From the NCBI GenBank assembly GCA_001303245.1, contig LJNS01000036.1:1-51969 (forward strand): DNA of 51,969 bases, written 5' to 3'. The position numbers were made by a program, and so were the translations under genes. Origin of the DNA: Gammaproteobacteria bacterium SG8_30 (GTDB lineage: Bacteria > Pseudomonadota > Gammaproteobacteria > Steroidobacterales > Steroidobacteraceae). Below, piece after piece: positions 32,685 to 40,156 of this stretch; the stretch's first letter is position 1, and the number at the start of each line of letters is the position of its first letter. Under the pieces are notes generated by a model that had not been told where the DNA came from, searched no databases, and worked only from the letters and a program-made list of their open reading frames with translations.

Positions 32685-35534
32685 GTGACGACCGAGACCC
32701 GGTGGCCGATCGAGCCCGACGTCGAGCGGCGGCTGCTCGCACCCGTCGCCGATCCCGACCTCGACGATTACTTTGGAGCTTCGCATCATGCCGAGCTGCG
32801 CGCGCTCGCGCGCGCGGCCCGCAGCCAACGCGGCGGCGAGGGAGTGCTCATCCTGCCGGGCCTCATGGGCTCGACGCTCGGGCGGCTTCGCGGCAATGGC
32901 CGTCGTGACGTGAAGTGGTTCGACCCGGTCGAGATCGCGCTCGGCGGCCTCGTCCAGCTGGCGCTGCCGTCCACGCGGCGCATCGAGCCGCTCGGCGTGC
33001 TGCTCTTCGCCTACCTGCGGCTCAAGCTGTCGCTGCGCGCGGCCGGCTTCGACGCAGCGTTCCACCCCTACGACTGGCGCCGGAGCGTCGCAGCGGCCGG
33101 ACGACTGCTCGGCGAGCGCCTCGAGGCCGGGCGCGGCCGCAAGGTGCACCTGGTCGCCCACAGCATGGGAGGCCTCGTCGCGCGCGCCGTGCTCGCCCAC
33201 CCCGGGGCAGCGAGGATCGACCGCATCGTGCAGCTCGGCACGCCGAACCGCGGCGCTTTCGCCGCCGTCAAGGCCCTGCGTGGGACCTACCCGCTGGTTC
33301 GGCGCCTGGCGATGCTCGATCTGGCGCACGACGCGCGGGAGCTCGCCCGCGATGTCTTCACGACGCTCCCAGGCCTCCTCGAGCTGCTGCCCGACCCCGC
33401 CGACTGTGACGCCTTCGACCCGTTCCGCGCGGGCGACTGGCCGCGCGGTCCGCGGCCGCGCGCGCAGGTCCTGGCCGAGGCGAGACAGGCCGTACTGGAC
33501 CTGCCGTCGCCGGACGACCGCTTCGCGCTCGTCGCCGGCGACGGCAGGGAGACGCTGACGGGCCTGCGGAGGCGGGACGGCCGGCTCGAGTTCCGGCGCA
33601 GCGTCGAGGGCGACGGCACGGTGCCCCTGCGGCTCGCCCGGCTGGACGGGTTGCCGACCTGGATCAGCGGCGCAGCGCACGGCGCCCTGCCCGGCGACGA
33701 CGCCGTGACCCGCGCCGTCATCGAGCTGCTCCGCCAGGGCGACACCTCGATCCTGCCGCGCGAGCCGGCCTCGACGGTGCGCAAACGCGCCCGCTGGGTG
33801 GCCGAGGAGGAGCCCGACACGCGGGCCGACAAGATCTTCTGGGACGACCTCGCCGTCGAGGAGCGACGGGACTTCCTGGGCGAGTTCGTACTCGGACCGC
33901 AGGAAGAGGTACGCGGCCAGGGGCAGGCCCGATCGCCCGTCGAGCTGACGCTCGAGGCCGGTAGCATCACCGAAGCCTCTGCCGAGGCCATCGTGCTCGG
34001 CCTGTTCAGCAACGTCGAGCCGGCCGGTGCCGCGCTCGCCGTCGACGCGGCGCTCGGGGGCGCAATCGGCGACCTCGCGCATCGCCTGCGCGCCCGCTAC
34101 GTGGCCTTCGCGGGGCTCGGCGGCTTCGGCCGCTACGGCCCCGACGTGCAGAGCCTCGCGGCAGCCAACGTGGTTCGCACCCTCTCCCTGGCCGGCGTCC
34201 GCGACATCGCGTGGGTCCTCTGGGGGACGGCGTCCGGCGTGGCCCCTGGGCAGGCCGCCCGGTCCCAGCTCTCCGGCCTGCTGGCCGCGCTCGCGGAGCT
34301 CGATCCGCGCCACAGACCCCGGCGCGTGACCCTCCTCTCCCGCAGCCTGCGACGGCTCGGCGCCGCGCGCTCGGCCATGGAACTGCTGCTGCGGACGGAT
34401 CCGCGGTCTGCACTCGTCAGCCTGGCGCGGACCCCGGCGCGCGCGCCGCGCAAGTCCCGGCCTGTGGCGAGCGCGGACGGCGCGGCGTCCTACCTGTTCG
34501 TCCAGGAATCCGGCGGAGAGCTGCACGCCGCGCTGCTCGGCCCGACGCCGAAAGGCACGGCGCTCGCCGCGACGCGCAGGCTGGACGAGCGGCTGCTGGA
34601 CCAGCACCTCGAGCGGCTGGCCGAAGGCCTGTCCGCCGACGACGTGCCCGGCTTCGGCGATCGCCTCGGCGAGTTGCTGCTGCCGGCAGCGACGCGCATG
34701 GCGCTTGCGACCCTGCGCGAGGCGCCGCTCGTCGTCGTGCACGACAGTGCCGCCTCGCGCTGGCCCTGGGAGACGCTTGCACTCGAGGGCTGGGCACCTG
34801 CCGCTGGCGCCGGCCTCAGCCGGCGCTACGCCGCGAACGGCATGTCGGTCGCCAAGTGGCGCGAGGAACGGCGGCTCACGACGAGGCTCGAGGTGCTGCT
34901 GGTCGCGAATCCCACCGAGGACCTGCCGGGAGCCGACGAGGAGAGTCGCCGGGTGCGCAAGGCACTGGATCGCGACGATGCACGCGTGACCGTCCTGCGG
35001 GGCGGCGAGGCGACCCGTGCACGGCTTCTCGAGGAGTTCCGCTCAGGTGCCTACGACGTCCTGCACTTCGCCGGGCACGCCTTCTTCGACACGTCCTCTC
35101 CGGCCTCGAGCGGAGTTCTGTGCGCGGGCGGGCGCGTGCTGTCGGGCTCGGACCTCGCTTCACTGGACGCGCTGCCCGCACTCGTCTTCTTCAACGCCTG
35201 CGAGTCGGGGCGCGTCCGGCAGATGGGCCGGGTCTCGCGCGCGCTGGCGCGCGGCACCGGCCTGGCCGAGGCCTTCCTGCGTGGCGGCGTGGCGAACTTC
35301 ATCGGGACCTGGTGGCCCGTCGCGGACGTCGCTGCGTCCCGCTTCGCGGTCAACCTCTACCAGCGGTTGACGCAGGGCGAGACCATCGGCTCGGCGCTGC
35401 AGGCCGCTCGTACGGCGGTCCGCCGGCTGCGCTCCGCCGACTGGGCCAACTACCTGCACTACGGAAGCTTCGACTTCGCGCTCAAGAAGCCCGGCCGGCG
35501 CCGACCGCCGGTCAGGCTCAGGCGTTGGGAATGA
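32685..35534 (+). CDS. LCAT-like lipase - M17_N-like - CHAT protease fusion
   Basis: The product is 949 residues from GTG at 32685, preceded by GGAGGAG. Residues 50-350 form an LCAT/PDAT-like alpha/beta hydrolase: ILPGLMGSTLG, nucleophile Ser160 in AHSMGG, Asp310 in EGDGTVPL and His332 in GAAHGALPG, a full triad. Residues about 418-530 resemble the leucyl-aminopeptidase N-terminal domain (LTLEAGSITEASAEAIVLGLF, then VAFAGLGGFGRYGPD and AAANVVRTLSLAGVRD); the catalytic M17 C-domain is absent. Residues about 600-935 are a CHAT domain: SRWPWETLAL, His798 in LHFAGHAFF and Cys839 in FFNACESG. There is no signal peptide or membrane helix. Its 3' end overlaps the convergent YkgJ gene by 17 nt. A protease-regulated phospholipase-like role is inferred. 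Confidence 0.88.
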   Translation: MTTETRWPIEPDVERRLLAPVADPDLDDYFGASHHAELRALARAARSQRGGEGVLILPGLMGSTLGRLRGNGRRDVKWFDPVEIALGGLVQLALPSTRRIEPLGVLLFAYLRLKLSLRAAGFDAAFHPYDWRRSVAAAGRLLGERLEAGRGRKVHLVAHSMGGLVARAVLAHPGAARIDRIVQLGTPNRGAFAAVKALRGTYPLVRRLAMLDLAHDARELARDVFTTLPGLLELLPDPADCDAFDPFRAGDWPRGPRPRAQVLAEARQAVLDLPSPDDRFALVAGDGRETLTGLRRRDGRLEFRRSVEGDGTVPLRLARLDGLPTWISGAAHGALPGDDAVTRAVIELLRQGDTSILPREPASTVRKRARWVAEEEPDTRADKIFWDDLAVEERRDFLGEFVLGPQEEVRGQGQARSPVELTLEAGSITEASAEAIVLGLFSNVEPAGAALAVDAALGGAIGDLAHRLRARYVAFAGLGGFGRYGPDVQSLAAANVVRTLSLAGVRDIAWVLWGTASGVAPGQAARSQLSGLLAALAELDPRHRPRRVTLLSRSLRRLGAARSAMELLLRTDPRSALVSLARTPARAPRKSRPVASADGAASYLFVQESGGELHAALLGPTPKGTALAATRRLDERLLDQHLERLAEGLSADDVPGFGDRLGELLLPAATRMALATLREAPLVVVHDSAASRWPWETLALEGWAPAAGAGLSRRYAANGMSVAKWREERRLTTRLEVLLVANPTEDLPGADEESRRVRKALDRDDARVTVLRGGEATRARLLEEFRSGAYDVLHFAGHAFFDTSSPASSGVLCAGGRVLSGSDLASLDALPALVFFNACESGRVRQMGRVSRALARGTGLAEAFLRGGVANFIGTWWPVADVAASRFAVNLYQRLTQGETIGSALQAARTAVRRLRSADWANYLHYGSFDFALKKPGRRRPPVRLRRWE

Positions 35535-35886
35535 ACTCGTCGTCGCCCTGCTGCTCGCGCTCGAACCTGAGGAACTCGTAGTAGCCGCAACGCGACGCGT
35601 GCGGGTACTGCCTGCAAACCCCCGGGCGCGCCTGGTACACGGTGCAGCGCCGGGTGTCCCGGTCGAGGAAACGGCACACCGAGTCGAACACGTCGTCCTT
35701 GCGATGCCGCAGGATGCGCTCGTCGACTTCCTTCGTCCGGTAGCGGTACGTGAACTTCTCCCTCGCCTGCTCTACGGACAGGCCGTGGTGGCGCGCGAGG
35801 CGCGCCACGTCGCGCTCGGTCACCGCGATGCGGGGGTAGGAACAGCAGTAGCCGGGGCACTTCGAGCAGTCGTAACGCAGCCTCAT
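35518..35886 (-). CDS. YkgJ-type cysteine-cluster protein
   Basis: The product is 122 residues from the ATG at 35886. The Cys pattern is CSKCPGYCCSYPRIAVTERD, then VCRFLDRDTRRCTVYQARPGVCRQYPHASRCGYYEFLRFERE. It gives eight cysteines arranged as in the YkgJ/UPF0153 family, which probably holds a metal (Zn or Fe-S) site. The family's role is unknown. The upstream part of the frame to 36009 is Arg-rich and rejected. It overlaps the CHAT-lipase gene convergently by 17 nt and lies 71 nt downstream of DUF4139 on the same strand. Confidence 0.88.
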   Translation of the reverse strand: MRLRYDCSKCPGYCCSYPRIAVTERDVARLARHHGLSVEQAREKFTYRYRTKEVDERILRHRKDDVFDSVCRFLDRDTRRCTVYQARPGVCRQYPHASRCGYYEFLRFEREQQGDDEFIPNA

Positions 35887-35956
35887 CGCCGCATTATAGG
35901 CGGCGCCGGCCCCGACTCCGGCGCCTCGCCGCACCTCGCGCGGCGTCCTTCCGGCT

Positions 35957-37489
35957 TCACCAGGTGTAGCGAACCCGGTAGGTAAGGACCGCCTCGCCGT
36001 CCTTCGCAACCTTCACCGGGATCTCGATAGTTCGCGCGTCCCGCTTCTCGTAAGGCAGGGAGCTCGACAGGACGCGCCAGTCGCTCCAGCGGTAGAGGTT
36101 CTCGCGCACGAGCACCTCGACGGCCTCGTCCTTGTGGTTGCGCACGCGAATCTCGAACGCCTCTTCCATGACCCGGCCGCGCGTGTCGATGGAGAAATCC
36201 GTCTGGCGTCGCTCGCCCACCACGTCGAAGGCCGTGCCCAGCCGGACGCGCACGTCCTCGTCCTTCGGCGTGTGGCCGATGCTGTCCTCGCCTATGAACT
36301 CTAGGCTGCCGTCGGCCGGATCCTGCTGCGACACGCGCACTCGTCCAGCGGGCAAGGGCACACCCAGCCCGGACTTCTTCTCGTTGCGGAACTCGAGCCA
36401 CACGTCGACCTGTCTGTTCGAGACCGGCCCGAAGTCGCGGTCGATCTGCGGCGAGCCGCCCCAACCGAATCCGCTGGCGCCGTAGTAGACGAGTTCCTTG
36501 CGCGCCGGCACGCGGCGCGCGGCGTCGAACAGCTCGATCTGCTTGGTGGAGTTGTTGGGCAGGGTCGTCGGCCGGCCGAGCGTGTACAAGTGATACTCGA
36601 AGAACGACTTCTCCTCGAAGCCGGCGACGTCGGCCTCCATCGCCATGGCCCGCATCGCCGCCTCGGGATAGGGTGCCGGCGCCGCCCGGGCGCGGTTGAC
36701 CTCGCCCGCCACCAGCTTGAGGGTCGCATCCTCGTAGCGGGCTCCGGACTGGTTGATGATGCTCACCCACGCGCCGACGTCGACGAAGCCCGAATTGGCG
36801 TCGGCTCCGGGAACGAACAGCAGGTTGTAGTCCGCCCACCAGGTGATGCCGCCCGTCTGGTAGCTCACCCGCGCGCGGTGCTCGCCCCCCTTCGCAGCCG
36901 CCACGTCCCACTCGAGCGTCGGCTGCGTGATCAGGCCGCCCGGCAGTTCCCCGAAACGGACGCCCGACCACTGGTTCAACGCGTGCACCTGGCCGTCGTC
37001 GCTGCGGACGACCAGGCCGTCGTGCGCCGACAGCAGGATGCCCTGCAGAATGGACACGCCGTCACCCTGCGGGCTTTCCACCGTCACCTGCCGGTCGACG
37101 TAGCGCGACAGCAGCTTCTGCGTGCTGACGAGGTCGAACTGGAAGTTCTGCTCGACGACCCGCGTGCCGGCAGGGTCCGTGAGCGACTGGAACGTCACGG
37201 TGGTCGGGTCGATAAGGGCGGCGACGTCCGTGAACTTGAGCACCGAACGTCCGCGCTCGAGACCGATGTCGCGGTCCACCCGCACCACCGCATAGCCTGG
37301 CAGGTTCTGGGCCGGCGGAGATCCCCGGCCCGGCAGTGGCCGGTACCAGTCCGCCGGGATGGCGCCCGGCTGGGCGGAACTGTAGACCGTCAGCGCAGTG
37401 CGGCCCGGCTCCGCGGGCACGCTCATGCTGGCGATGGCCATGCCGAGACCGGCAGCCACTGCGGCGGAGCCGCGCTTCGTGAAACGCAT
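35957..37489 (-). CDS. DUF4139 domain secreted protein
   Basis: The product is 510 residues from the ATG at 37489, with CAGGAG ahead. A Sec signal peptide (AAVAAGLGMAIASMSVPAEP) is followed by a beta-rich body. The DUF4139 features are LTVYSSAQPG, AVVRVDRDIGLERGRSVLKFTDVAALIDPTTV and ITWWADYNLLF. Near the C-terminus are FEIRVRNHKDEAVEVLVRENLYRWSDW and LTYRVRYTW. No DUF4140 N-terminal partner is present. The product is likely periplasmic or surface located with unknown function. The divergent partner at 37562 is an anti-sigma-like protein across 72 nt. Confidence 0.85.
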   Translation of the reverse strand: MRFTKRGSAAVAAGLGMAIASMSVPAEPGRTALTVYSSAQPGAIPADWYRPLPGRGSPPAQNLPGYAVVRVDRDIGLERGRSVLKFTDVAALIDPTTVTFQSLTDPAGTRVVEQNFQFDLVSTQKLLSRYVDRQVTVESPQGDGVSILQGILLSAHDGLVVRSDDGQVHALNQWSGVRFGELPGGLITQPTLEWDVAAAKGGEHRARVSYQTGGITWWADYNLLFVPGADANSGFVDVGAWVSIINQSGARYEDATLKLVAGEVNRARAAPAPYPEAAMRAMAMEADVAGFEEKSFFEYHLYTLGRPTTLPNNSTKQIELFDAARRVPARKELVYYGASGFGWGGSPQIDRDFGPVSNRQVDVWLEFRNEKKSGLGVPLPAGRVRVSQQDPADGSLEFIGEDSIGHTPKDEDVRVRLGTAFDVVGERRQTDFSIDTRGRVMEEAFEIRVRNHKDEAVEVLVRENLYRWSDWRVLSSSLPYEKRDARTIEIPVKVAKDGEAVLTYRVRYTW

Positions 37490-37561
37490 GGGATTCTCCT
37501 GTCGTGATCGACGCATAGAATAAACGTCGCTCAGGTGAGCCGCGGGTTAACGGATCGCGCC

Positions 37562-38233
37562 ATGACGGAAACGACGGATGAACGGCGGCTTCTCGCCGCC
37601 CGGTACCTCGCCGGCCTGCTCTCGCCCGACGACGCGCGGCGCTTCGAGGACGCGGTCCGCGAGCACCCGTCGATGGCGGAGGAGCTCGGTCTCGCGGTAC
37701 AGCTTGCCCGCGTCTCCCGGCTGCTGGACGCCGAGCGGCTCGGGGAAAGGCCGCCCTGGTGGCACGACCGGCGCGTACCCATGGGCGCCGCCGTCGTGAT
37801 CGCCCTCCTGGCGGTGGCGACCGCCTGGTCAGCCGTCAGGGCCGGCATCGCCGAGGACCGCATGGCCCTGCTGGAGGCCAGGGCGGCGGAGGGCTTCCTG
37901 CTGCCCCCCTCGACGACACGGACGGCGCTGGCCGACCCGGATCGGGGCGGTCGCGTCGCGCTCGGGGGTCGTGATGTCCCAGAGCGGGTCGAGCTCCGCA
38001 TTCCGGTGCGCGGCAAAGACTTCGAGCTGTTCCGCATCGCGATTGCACGGGAGGACGGCACCGCGGTGCTGCACGCGGAGCGGCTGCAGCGCGACTCGAA
38101 CGGCGAGCTGCGCCTCGCCCTCAACTCCTCGCTGCTGCCAGCAGGTTCCTATGTCCTGCGGATCGAGGGCTACACGTGGCGCGGTGAGACCGTGGCCGTC
38201 GGGCACGTCGGCCTCTCGGCGCTCGGGCGATGA
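37562..38233 (+). CDS. anti-sigma-factor-like single-TM protein
   Basis: The product is 223 residues from the ATG at 37562; a GTG nine codons upstream at 37535 is an alternative. Residues 1-70 have an anti-sigma-like helical bundle (LLAARYLAGLLSPDDARRFEDAVREHPSMAEEL) but lack a Cys/His zinc motif. One transmembrane helix follows near residues 74-95 (MGAAVVIALLAVATAW). The C-terminal 120 residues are a periplasmic beta-rich domain (RVELRIPVRGKDFELFRIAIAREDG). The layout suits a RseA-like membrane anti-sigma or zf-HC2-type sensor, though no sigma factor gene is adjacent. It is divergent from the DUF4139 gene. Confidence 0.65.
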   Translation: MTETTDERRLLAARYLAGLLSPDDARRFEDAVREHPSMAEELGLAVQLARVSRLLDAERLGERPPWWHDRRVPMGAAVVIALLAVATAWSAVRAGIAEDRMALLEARAAEGFLLPPSTTRTALADPDRGGRVALGGRDVPERVELRIPVRGKDFELFRIAIAREDGTAVLHAERLQRDSNGELRLALNSSLLPAGSYVLRIEGYTWRGETVAVGHVGLSALGR

Positions 38234-38270
38234 GACCGGTGCACGGGCCGCAGCCCGGGCGTCGCGCGCC

Positions 38271-38909
38271 TCAGTCCGCCGTCAGGACCCGCTGCTTGAG
38301 CGTCTCGAACTCCGCATCCGTCAGGATCCCCTTCCGGCGCAGCTCGTCGAGCTTCATGAGCTGGTCGTAGATTTCATCCACTTCCGGCGCCGTGCCGGCT
38401 GCGGGAGCCACGGCGCCGCCCGGGTCGACCGGCCCGTCGACGCCCGTCGTCGCAGCTGCCGCCACAGCAGCACCAGACGCAGCGCCGGCGGTCGCCGGCG
38501 CCGAACCGGAAGCCACGGCCTTGTCGGCGGCCTGTGCCGGCTGCGACGCCTGTGCGGGCGCGGCGGAGGCCGTCGCCGCGGGCGCGCCGCCGGGCCCGTC
38601 GACCAGGCGGAACCGGTATTCCCACGAGTGCGTGCCGTAGTACTCGTTCAGCAGGTGCTCTTCCTCGTCGAAGGCGATTTCCTCCGCGAGCTTGCCGCGG
38701 CTCTCCGCGAACTCGCGGGCGTCGTCGACGATCTTCTTCTTCTGTTTCGACACGCTGCCGGCCTTGTAGATGGGCCGCTCGTCCCGCCGGATCACGTAGG
38801 TATCCTCGGACAGCTGGACGATGTCTTCCGGGACATCGGCCGCGCGCCCGGGCCAGGGCAGGCCCACGAGCAGCGCCAGCACACCCGCCAGTCCCAGTCG
38901 ACTCACCAT
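38271..38909 (-). CDS. SHOCT-domain secreted protein
   Basis: The product is 212 residues from the ATG at 38909, preceded by AAGGGGGGCG. A signal peptide (LAGVLALLVGLPWPGRAA) is followed by a charged domain (VPEDIVQLSEDTYVIRRDERP, then KQKKKIVDDAREFAESRGKLAEEI) and a 90-residue Ala/Pro/Gly linker. The last 30 residues are a SHOCT domain, LMKLDELRRKGILTDAEFETLKQRVL. The SHOCT element mediates oligomerisation or docking in some proteins. Function is unknown. It ends convergently 37 nt from the anti-sigma-like gene. Confidence 0.78.
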   Translation of the reverse strand: MVSRLGLAGVLALLVGLPWPGRAADVPEDIVQLSEDTYVIRRDERPIYKAGSVSKQKKKIVDDAREFAESRGKLAEEIAFDEEEHLLNEYYGTHSWEYRFRLVDGPGGAPAATASAAPAQASQPAQAADKAVASGSAPATAGAASGAAVAAAATTGVDGPVDPGGAVAPAAGTAPEVDEIYDQLMKLDELRRKGILTDAEFETLKQRVLTAD

Positions 38910-39008
38910 GTCGCCCCCCTTCGCATCGCGCACCCTCGACGGGAGAACATACGACGAAAACGGGGGCGTGGCCAAGGAAAGCGCGTCGATCGCCCGTTGC
39001 CAGGGAGA

Positions 39009-39944
39009 TCAGCGCGAGAGGTATTGCAGCGGGTCGACAGGCTCGCCGTCGCGAAGCACCTCGAAGTGCAGGTGGGGTCCGGTAGAACGCCCGGTCGAGC
39101 CTAGGAGCGCGATGGTGTCGCCTTGCCTGACCGTCTCTCCCGGCTGAACCAGGATGGACGCGTTGTGCGCGTAGCGGGTCACATAGCCGCCACCGTGCGT
39201 GATCTCCACGAGCATCCCGTAGCTTCCGCCGTGGTCGGCGTAGCTCACGATCCCCGTCGCGGCCGCGAGGACCGGCGTGCCCGGCGCCGCCGCGAGGTCG
39301 AGGCCCTCGTGCGGCTCCTCCGAACCGGTGAAAGGATCGACGCGGCTTCCGAAACCCGACGAGATGTAGCCGGACTCGACCGGCAGGCCGGTCGGCAGCA
39401 GCAGGCTTGCCAGCCGCCTCGAGCGGATGACCGTCTCGAGCGCGCCGAGCTGTCGCTGACGATCCTGCACCGCGAGCTCCAGCCCGCCGAGCAATTCCTC
39501 GATCGGCGCCACCGTGAATCGTCCCGCAGTCGCCGGTCCCGACTCGGGACCTCCCAGCGCCGGCGCTGCGTCGAAGTCGAACTCGCCGCGACGCAGGCTG
39601 GCCACCTCGGTCAGGCGCTTGCCGAGCGCGTCCAGCCGCGTGATGCGCGCCTGTATCCGGCCCACCCTCGAGGCAAGTGACTTCACCTGCTCGTTCGCGA
39701 CCTGTTGCGCGCGCTCGATCGACTCCGCCTGCTCGGACACCGAGGCCGACAGCGCAGCGAGATCGTCGAGGGATGCCCTGCGCGCCTGACTCCATCCGGC
39801 CCAGGCCCCGCCGATGAAGGCCGTCGCGACCAGCAGCACGAGGCCCGTCGCGAGCGCGCCGGTGCGCCACCGCGCAGTGCGGGCGCCACGCGCCGGTTCG
39901 CATGTCCTCGCCATCGGCTTGTCGGTCGCTCGTCCCATGTCCAT
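39009..39944 (-). CDS. M23 family peptidase with coiled-coil region
   Basis: The product is about 311 residues from the ATG at 39944, with GGGGA upstream; an earlier ATG at 39959 has AGGA too close to it. A basic N-terminus precedes one TM helix near residues 30-52 (LATGLVLLVATAFIGGAWAGW). A coiled coil follows (LAALSASVSEQAESIERAQQVANEQ), and then the M23 domain. That domain has SGFGSRVDPFTG and EPHEGLDLAAAPGTPV, whose His and Asp bind Zn, and TGPHLHFEVLRDG with HxH. It may cleave or regulate cell-wall peptidoglycan, in an EnvC/NlpD-like or DipM-like way. The 212-nt gap on its 5' side shows no recognised element. Confidence 0.9.
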   Translation of the reverse strand: MDMGRATDKPMARTCEPARGARTARWRTGALATGLVLLVATAFIGGAWAGWSQARRASLDDLAALSASVSEQAESIERAQQVANEQVKSLASRVGRIQARITRLDALGKRLTEVASLRRGEFDFDAAPALGGPESGPATAGRFTVAPIEELLGGLELAVQDRQRQLGALETVIRSRRLASLLLPTGLPVESGYISSGFGSRVDPFTGSEEPHEGLDLAAAPGTPVLAAATGIVSYADHGGSYGMLVEITHGGGYVTRYAHNASILVQPGETVRQGDTIALLGSTGRSTGPHLHFEVLRDGEPVDPLQYLSR

Positions 39945-40156
39945 CCCGGTCCCCGACATTCCTGCGATATGTGGTACACAGCTACCGGCCACGGTGTGAA
40001 TAGCCCCGTCGTACTAAAAGCAGTGCCAGCGGCCGGATCGGGCCGAAAGCATCGCCAGAAACGCCCGTATTGAAGGGAAATCCTGAGCAGGAAAGGGCGG
40101 CCGGAGCGGCGCGGGAGACGTCGAGGCACTTCCGCGAACGGCCGCCGCCGGACGGC

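Noticed and set aside
32316-34742. Minus-strand ORF of 808 codons over the CHAT-lipase gene
   Set aside because: Low-complexity antisense frame; the plus-strand frame has lipase and CHAT catalytic motifs.
35518-36009. Idea that the CHAT-lipase gene is part of a multi-gene defence island
   Set aside because: Neighbours (nucleotidase, YkgJ, DUF4139) are not recognised defence genes and no mobile element is present; a single-gene system cannot be excluded.
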